Positions 9,250-19,033 are shown, numbered from the stretch's first letter. The stretch: 64,000 bases of DNA from Candidatus Obscuribacter sp. (GCA_021772095.1 JADYXR010000030.1:62001-126000); one strand, 5' to 3'. Numbers and translations: made by a program. Notes: a model not told the origin generated them from the sequence alone.

Positions 9250-11661
9250 GTGAGCACGACACTACCAACAGTTCTGATATCAGGTGCTTCGGAAGAACTT
9301 ACAGCAAGAATCGAGCATCTAATCAGGGGGCAAGCTGAGCTTTCCCTCGTGAAGAGTGTCACGCCGGAAGAAGCGGTTGACGAAACCTTCAAAGCAAAAT
9401 TGATCTGGATCGAACTCGAGTCCGATCCGGAAGGCAACGTCGCTTTGCTGGAGCACTTGATCAAGTCGCATCCCAACACATTCTTCGTTGTCAGCAAAGA
9501 AGATCTCGAACCTGATCTCGTTAAGCGCACCATGCAAGTTGGTGCGCTAGACTTTCTGGATCATAAAGGTTGGGCTGCGCAGATCCGAAGTGTGGTCAGA
9601 CGAATTATGGCTAAGGAGTTCGGGACAAAACCGAACCCAAACAGCCCAATGTCTGGTGCGGCGCGACAACCGCAACGACCGAGTTCCTGGGGAGCGCTTA
9701 ACAGTCTTAAAGTAACAGTGCCACCAAACTCTGGATTTAAAAGAGTTGAGCCAGGCAAAACATCCGGCTTGCCACAGCCGGCCGCTCCACCTGAGGTACC
9801 AGTCGCGGCGGCACCGCAGGCGATACCGGAGCCGACTGAAGTTGAAGAAGTTGCAGAAGTTGCAGAAGTTGTAGAAGAAGTTCAAGAGGAGCCGCCTTAC
9901 GAGGAAGCCGCTGAAGCGGGCGTCGATGAGGCGGCTGCCGGTTATGCCGAGGGCGAGGTCGGCTACGCTGAAGGCGATGCTGGTTACGCAGCTGAAGGCG
10001 ATGCCGGTTACGCGACTGAAGGCGATGCCGGTTACTCAGCTGAAGGCGAAGCCGGTTACGCGACTGAAGGCGATGCTGGTTACGCAGCTGAAGGCGAAGT
10101 TGGTTACGCTCCTGAAGCCGCAAGCGGTTACGCTGAAGGTGAATACGCAGAAGCTGCCGAAGGCGGCGAAACCGGATATGACGCAGAAGGTCAACCGACA
10201 TACACCGCAGATGGTGAAACAGCTGCCGATGAAACGGTAGTCGACGAGCACGGCAACGTAATTGAATACGCAGAAGCAACCGAATCAGACGGCGGCAACT
10301 ATACCGAAGAAAGTTCAGACGAGGCTCCAGATCAAAACGTAGATGAGAGCGAATCAGAACCAGCCTCCGCACCGCCAATGTCGGCCAATCCAGGTCAATC
10401 TATACAAGGTAAAAAGAGCGGTTGGGGCGACCTGGATTCGATCATCTCAACAGGCAAAGCACAAGAGAAAAAGGCACCAAGCAAATGGGGCGAACTGAGC
10501 AGCATTCAGCCTGCCAAGTCAGCCGAGAAGGAATCCACACCGGCTTCTTCCGAAGCCAACAAGTGGAGCGATCTCGACGCGATCGCGGCAAAATCTTCAC
10601 CGGAGTCTGACTCGCCTGCCGCCAAGTCCGCCAACAAATGGGGCGACCTTGATGCGATTGCCGGTAAAGGTGCCGCGGCATCGAGTGCTGGAAATAAATG
10701 GGGCGACCTCGACGGTTTGGCTACTAAGTCCGAACCCGCCACTCCATCCGCTAACAAGTGGAGTGGTTTAGATTCAATAGGTGCAAATCCAGAGGATTCG
10801 GATTCGGATTCAACACCAAGTTCATCTGTCGGAAACAAATGGGGCGATCTCGATGCCATCGCAACTGGTGGCGCCAAAGGTTTCGACACAGACCAGCCGA
10901 CGACTGGTGAAAGTCCGACCACAGGCGCGAAGAAGTGGGGAGACCTCGAGTCTATAACCGCCCCCAAAGAGGCGCCAGAGCCCGCCGGCAACAAGTGGGG
11001 AAATCTTGACGCACTTGGCGGTAAGGGAAGCGCTCCAAAAACAAACGCGAAATCGTTTATCAAACCCAAAGCGGCGCAGCCTGATGCGGCGGCTGCTGCG
11101 GCAAAAGCTAAATGGGGCGACCTCGCGGCCACCGATCCGCCTTCGGGTGGTCAGCCAGAGTCCTCGCCAGGCGGTGGTGCAAAGTGGGGCAACCTCGACA
11201 CCATTGGCGGTGGCATCACAAAAAGCCAACCTTTACCTTTCGATATTCCAGCCGCATCCACCGATGGTGTCGGAGCCGAGCCTAAATGGGGCAATCTAAA
11301 TTCAATTCCGACTCCCAAGGCGGGTCCGGAAGGAGGCAACTGGGGCGACCTCGGATCGATCCCGACGCCGAAAGCACCGGAAGCTGGACCCGTTCTTGTT
11401 GAAGGCGCACTGCCGATCAAACTTGATACCAACGAAGCCTCGCAAAAGTGGAAAGCGGGAATGTCCTCGGACATCTCAACCGGCGCGCGGCAAGTCGGCG
11501 AAATGCGCGACAAGCTCAAGGGCAAGCAAGTAAAAGTAAAAGTGGGATGGGAGAAGGTAAATATTCTGGTAGCAGTAGTGATCTTGGCTACCGCCGGTTT
11601 CCTGAGCTATAGCTTCTTCACCTACCCAGTGCCACCTTCAGATCAGACGGCAACGAGATAA
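9250..11661 (+). CDS. Pseudo-receiver / WG-D-L motif array / tail-anchored membrane protein
   Basis: 803 residues. Residues 1-120 look like a response-regulator receiver, but the phospho-acceptor position in the third strand (KLIWIELESD) is Glu, so it is probably a CpaE-type pseudo-receiver. An acidic region follows with a GYA-EG-(D/E)A repeat (about residues 230-300). From about 146, and densely over 390-705, there are 14 copies of W[GS]xLxx[IL], mostly KWGDLDAI-like, in disordered linkers. A single membrane helix near 770-790 anchors the C terminus, leaving the array in the cytoplasm. It looks like a membrane-bound scaffold presenting a repeated linear motif. The start is GTG 9250, with GGGGGAG 13 bases upstream. 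Confidence 0.8.
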   Translation: MSTTLPTVLISGASEELTARIEHLIRGQAELSLVKSVTPEEAVDETFKAKLIWIELESDPEGNVALLEHLIKSHPNTFFVVSKEDLEPDLVKRTMQVGALDFLDHKGWAAQIRSVVRRIMAKEFGTKPNPNSPMSGAARQPQRPSSWGALNSLKVTVPPNSGFKRVEPGKTSGLPQPAAPPEVPVAAAPQAIPEPTEVEEVAEVAEVVEEVQEEPPYEEAAEAGVDEAAAGYAEGEVGYAEGDAGYAAEGDAGYATEGDAGYSAEGEAGYATEGDAGYAAEGEVGYAPEAASGYAEGEYAEAAEGGETGYDAEGQPTYTADGETAADETVVDEHGNVIEYAEATESDGGNYTEESSDEAPDQNVDESESEPASAPPMSANPGQSIQGKKSGWGDLDSIISTGKAQEKKAPSKWGELSSIQPAKSAEKESTPASSEANKWSDLDAIAAKSSPESDSPAAKSANKWGDLDAIAGKGAAASSAGNKWGDLDGLATKSEPATPSANKWSGLDSIGANPEDSDSDSTPSSSVGNKWGDLDAIATGGAKGFDTDQPTTGESPTTGAKKWGDLESITAPKEAPEPAGNKWGNLDALGGKGSAPKTNAKSFIKPKAAQPDAAAAAAKAKWGDLAATDPPSGGQPESSPGGGAKWGNLDTIGGGITKSQPLPFDIPAASTDGVGAEPKWGNLNSIPTPKAGPEGGNWGDLGSIPTPKAPEAGPVLVEGALPIKLDTNEASQKWKAGMSSDISTGARQVGEMRDKLKGKQVKVKVGWEKVNILVAVVILATAGFLSYSFFTYPVPPSDQTATR
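9940..10160 (+). repeat. Coding repeat encoding GYA-EG-(D/E)A units
   Basis: Roughly eight units of 24-27 bases encode GYA(A/T)EGDA-like repeats that are acidic and Tyr-containing, in frame inside the 803-residue protein. Confidence 0.85.
10418..11368 (+). repeat. Dispersed WG-x-L motif array
   Basis: Thirteen copies of a short block encoding (K/N/G)W(G/S)xL, spaced 20-40 codons apart; a fourteenth, lone copy lies upstream near 9687. The spacers are unrelated Ser/Pro/Ala/Lys-rich sequence, so the motif itself is what is conserved. Confidence 0.85.
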
Positions 11662-11782
11662 CCATAATAGTTGCGGACAAAATGTCTGGCGATTCGCTAA
11701 CCAAGACCTCAGGCGAATTCCCGCGGTAGCGGTTCCTTGCTGCTGTTCTGTGGTTCCAACGTGTTGCGGCAAACGTTTGTGC

Positions 11783-12139
11783 TCACGCTTTTATCTTGTC
11801 GATCTTGGCCGCGAGAATAAAATCGCTCTCTGTAAGTCCGTTAATTTTATGCGTCCAAAGTTCAATTTTCAATTCACCCCAACGAACGAGAAGGTCCGGG
11901 TGATGCCCTTCTTGCTCGGCAATTTCGCCTATTCGATTTGCTAATTTGAGCGCAGATTTGAAGTCGTTGAATTTGTAAGACTTCAAAAGTCGGCTGTCGT
12001 CTTTCACTTCCCAGTCGCTGAGTTCTTCCAGCAACGGCTGAAATTCTTCAGCGGTTAGTGGTGGCACGCCACCACGACATGGGACGCAAGTTTTTTCGGC
12101 AAGATTACCAACACGACGGGCTCCATGATGATTGAACAT
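11783..12139 (-). CDS. Pterin-4a-carbinolamine dehydratase
   Basis: A 118-residue member of the PCD/DCoH family, which dehydrates 4a-hydroxytetrahydropterin to recycle the cofactor of aromatic amino acid hydroxylases. The catalytic EGHHPDL block and the WGELKIELWTHKINGLTESD segment are present. The N terminus carries a CxxC (CVPC) common in bacterial members. It starts three bases after the stop of the upstream TM2 gene. No phenylalanine hydroxylase lies in the window, so its role here is open; many bacteria have orphan copies. Confidence 0.93.
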   Translation of the reverse strand: MFNHHGARRVGNLAEKTCVPCRGGVPPLTAEEFQPLLEELSDWEVKDDSRLLKSYKFNDFKSALKLANRIGEIAEQEGHHPDLLVRWGELKIELWTHKINGLTESDFILAAKIDKIKA

Positions 12140-12142
12140 GCT

Positions 12143-13576
12143 TTATACCTGTACATCGGGGACAACAATTTCATCGCCGACAGACCAGGTGTCAACCAGG
12201 TCTTCGGGGTCTTCACTAACTTCCATGTTGAAAACGTCGCCCTCGCCCTCGCCTTCGACATCCGGCGGCAATCGTCTGACGATCTCTTCGATGTTATAGA
12301 CGAGATTGAAACTGACGCGAGACATTTGTGCGATGTGCACGGCTTCGTACAACGAAATCAGCCATGGCACAAAAGTCCAGCACATGACCAGGTAGCCGAT
12401 TCCTAAAGCTTTTTCACCAAGATAAAACTTGTGCACACCGAAATTTCCAAGTACGACTGCAAGCCAAATTGCCACCTTCCGATCCCTGCCGCCTTCGACC
12501 GGCTTTTGCGCAGCTTCGATCAGTTTCGCTTTTTTGATACCGAGAGGCGGACCCAGAGGTAACGGTTCAATCGGTCCCGATGTCTCAGATTCCGGTGTTA
12601 CGGGAGTACCTTCAAACGCACAAACACATGTTGCAATCGTTTGTTTCCCTGATCGAAAACGATAAACTTCTCGCTCCGACAGAAGCCGATGGCACTTGGC
12701 GCAATACAGTGGTGCCGACATCAGCTCAGCGTCTCGGGGATGCCGGAACGAAACTTTCTCTGTTTGATCTGATTCCGCTTTTTGGTTTAAGTAATCGATT
12801 CGCTTTTGCAGCGTTTGTTTCTGCTCCTCATCGTTCGAAAGGTGTGTCGCTCGAACCAGCTGTTCAACAGCTTCTTTGACTTTATTCAATTTCAAAAAAG
12901 CATCGGCCAACTTTTGTCGAGCTTTAATCTCTTCGTCTTTTTGCGTTTCCAATCCGTTGACACGTTTCAACGCTTCCGCGAAGCATGTGTGTGCCTCATC
13001 GAATGAACCGCTTTTAAAAGCCAGTCTCCCGCGACGCATCCACTTCTGGAATGCTTTCATCAGGTCTGGTTCATTGTTTTCATCGCCATGAATAACCGGA
13101 ATTTCAAATGACGAGATTGACTGCCCGCAACCATGACAATTGATCTGCCATGATTTGAGTTCTGTCTCGCAAACCGGACACCCAATCATCTGGGCATCAG
13201 CATCGGTCGCCACTTCAGTTTTCACTTTATCGGTGCTACCAGATTTGGTACTGGTGGTTTCGGCACTTGTAGTTTCGTCACTAGTTGATTCGGAACCACC
13301 GATATCGGCACCACCAGATTCGGTGCTACCGGCATCCACCCGGTTTCCAGTTTCGCCACTACCAGCAGTTTTCCTGCCATCAGTTTTGCTTTTTGCGGTT
13401 TTTGATTTACCAGATTTAGTGATACCGGCTTCGGTGCTAGACGCTGCAGAACCCAACGGCTCAGTTTTACTGAGTTCCGCCTTAGCCGCTTCAGCCTTGC
13501 CTGGTTTACCTTTGCCTGGCTCCGTGCTGCCGGACTTTGGAGTTCCGGATTCAGTACTTCCGGTTTCTTCGGTCAC
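12143..13576 (-). CDS. Zinc-ribbon / TPR-like / TM2 domain membrane protein
   Basis: A 477-residue protein of unknown role. Residues 1-115 are a degenerate Gly-Ser-Thr-Glu-Lys repeat. A double-CxxC zinc ribbon follows (CPVC and CHGC), then TPR-like helices (about 170-260) and a second cysteine set (CAKC and CVC). Near residues 365-430 is a TM2 domain, with two membrane helices around NFGVHKFYLGEKALGIGYL. The start is taken as GTG 13576, because GAGGAG ends five bases upstream; the GTG six bases earlier overlaps that ribosome site. TM2 domains are found in membrane proteins of many functions, so no specific role is assigned. Confidence 0.85.
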   Translation of the reverse strand: MTEETGSTESGTPKSGSTEPGKGKPGKAEAAKAELSKTEPLGSAASSTEAGITKSGKSKTAKSKTDGRKTAGSGETGNRVDAGSTESGGADIGGSESTSDETTSAETTSTKSGSTDKVKTEVATDADAQMIGCPVCETELKSWQINCHGCGQSISSFEIPVIHGDENNEPDLMKAFQKWMRRGRLAFKSGSFDEAHTCFAEALKRVNGLETQKDEEIKARQKLADAFLKLNKVKEAVEQLVRATHLSNDEEQKQTLQKRIDYLNQKAESDQTEKVSFRHPRDAELMSAPLYCAKCHRLLSEREVYRFRSGKQTIATCVCAFEGTPVTPESETSGPIEPLPLGPPLGIKKAKLIEAAQKPVEGGRDRKVAIWLAVVLGNFGVHKFYLGEKALGIGYLVMCWTFVPWLISLYEAVHIAQMSRVSFNLVYNIEEIVRRLPPDVEGEGEGDVFNMEVSEDPEDLVDTWSVGDEIVVPDVQV

Positions 13577-13638
13577 GCTCACTCCTCAGGAAAATTTCCA
13601 TCCTAGTATGCCACCAATCTGCTCGTTTTTTGTCAGCG

Positions 13639-15258
13639 TCAAATATTGTCGGGATACTTTTCGAGAATGACTTTTTTATGCAAAACGTTGCTCGAGTCCA
13701 GTCGCCGCACTTCGAAATCCATGGCATCACCAGGTTTCAGCTCGGCAAGAATACTGCGAACTTCGGTTGATGAGCGAACTGGCTTTCCATTAACTTTGAC
13801 GATAATATCGCCGCGCACCATACTGACTTTTTCAGCAGGTCCTTTCGGCACTACACCCTTCACGATGACCATCACCGGATGCCCGGTCAGAGTCTGGGAT
13901 TTCTTGCGATCCGGATCTATGTCTTCCATGTACAATCCAAGGAACGGTCTGGCGATAGAACCTTTCTCGATCAGCTTCTTCGTCACTTCGGAAACTTTGT
14001 CGGCCGGAAGTGCGAAATTGATTCCGACTGTGCCCCGATTGATTGCAGCAGATGCTATGCCGATCACTTCGCCGTCTATGTTCACAAGCGGTCCGCCGGA
14101 GTTGCCCGGAGCAATCAATGCATCTGTTTGAATCATCGGAATGTGGTGGTTGAAGTCAGGGACGGTTCGACCCAAAGCGCTGACGACACCGACTGAGACT
14201 GTGTGATCGAAACCATGTGGACTGCCGATCGCAATCGCCCAGTCGCCCACTCTGGTTTTTGAAAAATCCGCAAATTTAGCAATCGGCAAATTACTTGCGA
14301 CAATTTTGATGACAGCCAGATCCGTGTAAGAATCGCGCCCGACAACGGTTCCTTGATACTCTCGTTGATCGTTTAGAGTGACGCGAATTTCTGTGCCGGT
14401 TGGCACCACGTGATTACTAGTCAAAATGTGACCGCTAGTGCTGACGATCACACCACTTGCTTGAGATTGACCTGGATAGCCCATCGGCAGCCGGTTAGAT
14501 CCTTGAGGTGGTTGGAAAAATTGCTGACTTCCTTGCAACGGTTGCACTACATGATTGGGCTCTCGCATCGGTCGCGTATCGATGTTGACCACGCAAGGAT
14601 TAACTTTTTCCGCCACCTCGGCAATCGAAGAATCGCCTCGCAAGCGGTTTACCATGGTTCCAGGTGCGGTGGCAGGTGCTTCATCGAGACGAAGTCCGGT
14701 CACGACTTTGTTGTTTGGAAAGAAAAAAGAACCAATCCAGAAGCCGATTGCGAACACTTGAACGCATGCCAAAATCACAAAAATGCGAGGAGTTCTTCTG
14801 TACTGAATAGCCTCACTCGAATGGCGCGATTCGCTGGAAGGAGACGTCATCGCCGCCGCTTGTCCATCTTCTTCAGGGACAGCAATCAAGTTTGGTTTTA
14901 AAAATCTACCTGATAGTTTTAAAAATCGATCCAGCGTCATCGATTGTTCAGCACGTCCCTGCTCGGTGACTGCCTGCAATGTCGCTGAATCGGTTTTCGA
15001 ATCTTCTTTTTTGCTATGGTCCGGAGGCGGCACCGTGGCGCTGGAAAAATTCTTTTTACCCTGAATCTTTTTCTCGCCGCGCTTCTCAGCTTCTTTGGCT
15101 GCCTGCTCTAGCGTCTTGGCAGGACTGTATCTTTCCCATGCCGGAGGCGCGTCGTCTTTGAGCAATGCCGTGCGATCGGGCTCAACAACCAGATCCTCTT
15201 CCGCCAATTCCTCTCCAGAAAAATAAATTGGAACGTCGTCGTCAATCTCTTTGGCCAT
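13639..15258 (-). CDS. htrA: HtrA/Deg-family membrane-anchored serine protease with PDZ
   Basis: A 539-residue envelope quality-control protease. The N-terminal 150 residues are a charged cytoplasmic region. One membrane helix follows (about 160-180), then a trypsin-like domain with the full triad: His283 (SNHVV), Asp313 (TDLAV) and Ser387 (GNSGGP). A single PDZ domain follows (about 430-530), holding VRGDIIVKVNGKPV. Most HtrA proteins have a signal peptide or short anchor, so the long charged N-terminal region is unusual and could carry a cytoplasmic signal. Transcription runs on towards the TM2 gene 62 bases downstream. Confidence 0.93.
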   Translation of the reverse strand: MAKEIDDDVPIYFSGEELAEEDLVVEPDRTALLKDDAPPAWERYSPAKTLEQAAKEAEKRGEKKIQGKKNFSSATVPPPDHSKKEDSKTDSATLQAVTEQGRAEQSMTLDRFLKLSGRFLKPNLIAVPEEDGQAAAMTSPSSESRHSSEAIQYRRTPRIFVILACVQVFAIGFWIGSFFFPNNKVVTGLRLDEAPATAPGTMVNRLRGDSSIAEVAEKVNPCVVNIDTRPMREPNHVVQPLQGSQQFFQPPQGSNRLPMGYPGQSQASGVIVSTSGHILTSNHVVPTGTEIRVTLNDQREYQGTVVGRDSYTDLAVIKIVASNLPIAKFADFSKTRVGDWAIAIGSPHGFDHTVSVGVVSALGRTVPDFNHHIPMIQTDALIAPGNSGGPLVNIDGEVIGIASAAINRGTVGINFALPADKVSEVTKKLIEKGSIARPFLGLYMEDIDPDRKKSQTLTGHPVMVIVKGVVPKGPAEKVSMVRGDIIVKVNGKPVRSSTEVRSILAELKPGDAMDFEVRRLDSSNVLHKKVILEKYPDNI

Positions 15259-15343
15259 TAACGAATGATACCTTTGCAGAAATATGGCGGCAAAATAAAG
15301 CCTCTGTTTTACCTTTAGGTTCTATACCAACGGAGGACAGTGT

Positions 15344-15368
15344 TAAAACGCCACGGAATGGCGTTTTT
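15344..15368 (-). terminator. Intrinsic terminator after the CxxCxxCC gene
   Basis: AAAACGCCA (15345-15353) pairs with TGGCGTTTT (15359-15367) around a 5-nt loop. Read on the minus strand, it follows the stop of the gene at 15388 by about 20 bases and ends in TTTT. It is nearly symmetric and would also work in reverse. Confidence 0.7.
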
Positions 15369-15387
15369 GGGAATTTCGAAACAGTTA

Positions 15388-16611
15388 TCAGGCAGACAGA
15401 GAAATTAGCCGCTCGACCCGCTGGGGACTGAGTAACAATATTTCAAGGGTCGCTATGGTTTCTTGCGAGAAAAATGCGACAGTCAGACGCCTTTCAAGCA
15501 CACGCGCATCTTCCGCCAGAGTGGTCAGACAGTCGAAATCGACTGGATTGACAGTCTTATTTCGCAAAAGCTCGAGTTTCAGCTTGATGCGCAGCAGGCA
15601 AATCAAAACGGCCAGATGATGAACGCCGGCAACGGCGCTCAAATAATTGAATCCCGGTCCAAAATATAATTTCGAAAACATGCGCAGATAAACAAACCGT
15701 CGCAAGAGATCGGCGCTTTCAGCCGGCAGTTGACCCAGGCGCACGCCAACCACGTCCTGAAATGTATACTCCGCACCGCCATGCGTGAGCATGACCCGGC
15801 GGGGCTCAGCTAGAAATTCTTTGACAAAATTTTGTGCATCCAGATCGCAAGAACTCGATTCATATGCATTAGCCGGGAAATAGCTCTCGAGTAGATTGCG
15901 AACCAAAACCTGATCGATTATCTTGGGATTGGTAGGCAATCCTGCCACGTTGTCCAGTTTGACGTTGCCTGATACTGATTTGCGAAACCGCTGGGATTGA
16001 TCGAAAAGCGTCTTCTCAACCCGGCTTTCAGTGGGCTTCGAGATGCGCTCCAGAATTGGTTCTTCAATCGCCAGATAATCTTGCCAAGAAATATTTTGTC
16101 CGTCGATCAGTTGCGCCTCGCTCCAGTCCAGCGATAACGTCGGAAACAAGCGCGTAAAGAGTTCGAATCTTTGGGCCAGCAACTCGCGCTGATCCGACAA
16201 TGGCCTACCCGAATTGTACAGAACACCAGTCGAAGCAAAGCTCACCGAAGCATACGTGCCGCTCGGCGTTTGCGTAAAGGTATAAGGAAACAACCTGCAC
16301 ATCGCGGGCTTGGCCTCGGCGCCAAAATCATTGTGCAATTGGCATTGCTTTTCATCAGTTAGAAATGCGCACAAACCGTCGTCGCGCTTTTCAAGCGAGT
16401 GCGAAAAGACTTTCAATTTCGCATCATCAACATTGAGTACACGAAACATTTTTTTTGAATCCAATTCTTTGTCTGCGGCATAATTACCGAGGCGCGCAAA
16501 ATCATCACGAGTTATCGGAACCGGCCACTCGAAACAACAATTTCCGCAACCAGTGCAGTCGAAATTGATCCCGTCGGGTATATGGAGCTGAGATTCACTT
16601 ACTTCTGTCAT
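15388..16611 (-). CDS. YkgJ/FliB-like CxxCxxCC cluster protein
   Basis: A 407-residue protein with the metal-binding signature CTGCGNCC (Cys19, 22, 25, 26) of the YkgJ family, plus a CRLFPYTF segment (about residue 104) containing another conserved cysteine. In this family the cysteines are thought to bind zinc or iron-sulfur, and some longer members (FliB) act as protein lysine N-methylases. The C-terminal half is helical and unassigned. It is divergent from the membrane protein at 16679, with 67 bases between the starts. Confidence 0.85.
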   Translation of the reverse strand: MTEVSESQLHIPDGINFDCTGCGNCCFEWPVPITRDDFARLGNYAADKELDSKKMFRVLNVDDAKLKVFSHSLEKRDDGLCAFLTDEKQCQLHNDFGAEAKPAMCRLFPYTFTQTPSGTYASVSFASTGVLYNSGRPLSDQRELLAQRFELFTRLFPTLSLDWSEAQLIDGQNISWQDYLAIEEPILERISKPTESRVEKTLFDQSQRFRKSVSGNVKLDNVAGLPTNPKIIDQVLVRNLLESYFPANAYESSSCDLDAQNFVKEFLAEPRRVMLTHGGAEYTFQDVVGVRLGQLPAESADLLRRFVYLRMFSKLYFGPGFNYLSAVAGVHHLAVLICLLRIKLKLELLRNKTVNPVDFDCLTTLAEDARVLERRLTVAFFSQETIATLEILLLSPQRVERLISLSA

Positions 16612-16678
16612 GAGCCATTATGTTACAACTTCGGATAGTCACGTATCAACAAGGAGATCGGTCTAGCGTTCGATACGT

Positions 16679-18880
16679 ATGTTAGATCGTCTCTCCAAAT
16701 TTCAAAACAAAGTTGTGCTCGCGTGCGTGTTCACTCTCGCGATCGTGCTGACGTTCTACGCGTACATGGCTAGTTATGAGCCTCTCCCGCTTCTGGAAGA
16801 ATTTTATCTCCTCGAATTTTTCAAAAACCGATCGACTTCGATGATGGGTTTTCTAACTTCCACAGTTGATTGGAACGGACCGCTCCCTGATGATTCGTGG
16901 GGCATGTTCGCAAGCGGCATGACAGCTGTCTTGTCGAATTTATCAAACCAATCTTTGACTGTTATCAGAACAGTCTCAATTCTTCTTCACGCAACCAATT
17001 GCGCTCTCATGTTCTTCGTGACCCGCGATGCCCTCGCTCCACCAGAAGGCGATCGTCCAGCGCTAGCCACCTGGCTTGCCGCCGGCGCTTGCCTGATTTT
17101 CGCGCTCTATCCCCTGGCACCAGAGGCGGTATCATACATCGGCGGTCAAGCATATCTATTAGGCACCACATTTTTCTTGACCTCATTTTACCTTTACATG
17201 AAAGGCAAGCGAGAGCGAAACTGGACAATTCTAGGCGTCTCCTGGATCAGCTTTTTGTTCGCGGTTGTGTCCGATCATTCATTATGGTCGTCCGGATTTA
17301 TCATGGTGGCACTGGAACTTTCGATTTCGTTCATCGGTACGCCACCGCCTTCAACCAATCGCAAAGTGCCCACCGAGGAGCAAGTCTTCGAAGATGCCAT
17401 TGACCGCATGCTTGAGGACACTCAACAGCATCAAAAAGAAACTGAACAGGAAAAGCCGGCTCAATCGATCGACACCGCGGCTGGTGCGGTTACTAACGGG
17501 GATGAACGTGGTCCGGTTAAAAATCCCAGAGTCTACGATGAAGATGACGATCCCGATAACTTGTTTGAAACTTTAGTGCCATGCCTGCCCTTGATCGTTC
17601 TTGGAGTTCTCTTGTCAATTCGAGCGCTGCCATCGACCGGCAACGAACAACTGCCGGGCGACATGATCGTTGGCTTTTCTGACTGGGGACGGGTCTTCAA
17701 GCATCTGTTTTTCCCAATCAATGAAGCGATAACGCCGAATTCCGCAGATGCTAATCTTCAGATGTGGTGCATTTATGCGATACCGCTTTTGGTGTCACTA
17801 GTGGCAATTGTTCGCAGCAGACAATTTCGTCGCAACGCAGCGTTTTTATTCGCATGGTTGATCGTAATCATCGTTCCGCATCTTCACACCGCCATTGGTG
17901 ACTCGTTTCTAATCGGCAGCCGCCTTGCTTACAGCGCTCTGGTACCGGCATCTGCGATGATCGCGCTGTTTATTTTTTCTCCTGGTTATGCGTTGATCGG
18001 TTTGCCGAAGGCCAACAATGACAAAATTAAAATACTTTCGATGGCTCTATCGTTAGTTTTAATTTCAGTTCTATCGTTCATCAATTTAAATCGAACCGTT
18101 CAACAAACGATCGCTTATAACGCAGGCGCTAAGCACCTGGAGCAGTTAACTGGCGAGGTCAAGAAGATAGCGACCGGCAGCGCAGCTCCGTACGTTTTCA
18201 TTCGCAATGCTCCAACAGACATTGGCATGTCCGACATCATCAAACCGAAAAGCACCATTGTGTTCGACTCTCAGACAAAGATTCTCAGGGCCGCCGGCGT
18301 ACCACAGGGATTTCTCAAAGACGCGCTTAACGACGAGCGATACCGCAACAATGTTGTGCAGTGGGACAGCAAAAATCAGGTGCTTCAAAAGATCGAGATC
18401 AACGCTACTACAGATGCAGATCCTGAATTTCAAGAAATTAAGAACAAAGCAGAACTATCACACGTCAAAACGGAAAAGCGCCCGGACAGCCAGGTTTCAC
18501 ACATACCAGTCTATTCCAGATTGACATACAATTATCCAAATCTTCCACAACTTGGATTGCTATCAATCGATAGAAAAGGTGAAGAGGCCACTTTAAAATA
18601 CGATACGAGCATGATTGAGAATGCTCATGGTGCGTTAGTCGAGATCTGCCGCGCCGATACAATGCGCAGTAAACTTTTCCCGCATAAAGAGTCGGAGCAC
18701 GCGCTCAAAACCGTTTCTTTAGATGAGACTAAAGGTGAGATTAAGTTGCCCGGCAAACACTTTAAATCCGATGGGGTTTACTCGATTCGTGTCTTTGCCA
18801 CTAACAAAGAAGGTAAACTATTAGGGAATGCTTCCGACGAGATTCACTGTTCTTTCTACAGCGTCCCGCCCGGGTCTTAA
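16679..18880 (+). CDS. GT-C-like multi-pass membrane protein
   Basis: A 733-residue protein with about ten membrane helices. Early helices carry a pattern (a LLHATNCALMFF helix, then ALYPLAPEAVSYIGGQAYLLGTTFF) typical of GT-C fold glycosyltransferases of the PMT/TMTC group. An acidic soluble insert at about 225-300 splits the helices. The C-terminal 200 residues are extracytoplasmic and beta-rich. I cannot confirm a catalytic acidic pair, so transferase activity is an inference. A role in surface polymer or protein glycosylation is possible. AAGGAG lies too far upstream (about 25 bases) to fix the start. Confidence 0.75.
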   Translation: MLDRLSKFQNKVVLACVFTLAIVLTFYAYMASYEPLPLLEEFYLLEFFKNRSTSMMGFLTSTVDWNGPLPDDSWGMFASGMTAVLSNLSNQSLTVIRTVSILLHATNCALMFFVTRDALAPPEGDRPALATWLAAGACLIFALYPLAPEAVSYIGGQAYLLGTTFFLTSFYLYMKGKRERNWTILGVSWISFLFAVVSDHSLWSSGFIMVALELSISFIGTPPPSTNRKVPTEEQVFEDAIDRMLEDTQQHQKETEQEKPAQSIDTAAGAVTNGDERGPVKNPRVYDEDDDPDNLFETLVPCLPLIVLGVLLSIRALPSTGNEQLPGDMIVGFSDWGRVFKHLFFPINEAITPNSADANLQMWCIYAIPLLVSLVAIVRSRQFRRNAAFLFAWLIVIIVPHLHTAIGDSFLIGSRLAYSALVPASAMIALFIFSPGYALIGLPKANNDKIKILSMALSLVLISVLSFINLNRTVQQTIAYNAGAKHLEQLTGEVKKIATGSAAPYVFIRNAPTDIGMSDIIKPKSTIVFDSQTKILRAAGVPQGFLKDALNDERYRNNVVQWDSKNQVLQKIEINATTDADPEFQEIKNKAELSHVKTEKRPDSQVSHIPVYSRLTYNYPNLPQLGLLSIDRKGEEATLKYDTSMIENAHGALVEICRADTMRSKLFPHKESEHALKTVSLDETKGEIKLPGKHFKSDGVYSIRVFATNKEGKLLGNASDEIHCSFYSVPPGS

Positions 18881-19033
18881 CAGGTCTGACTTGAACCATT
18901 TAGTGCAGGTTTAGGCACACGGGTTGCACACAGTTCGGCACAGGTACGGCTCGCACTTCGCTCACACGGTGGCTCAACCGATCTGTTCGTTTAAGACACA
19001 TGTTTTTCATTTATACGTTCGCTCTCACAGGTT

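Noticed and set aside
9737..10378. A 213-codon Arg/Leu-rich minus-strand frame
   Set aside because: It is the antisense shadow of the GYA-EG repeat region of the 803-residue protein.
10418..11368. Many AAATGGGGCGACCT-like words resembling dispersed DNA elements
   Set aside because: All are in one frame and encode the WG-D-L motif; third positions vary, so selection is on protein.
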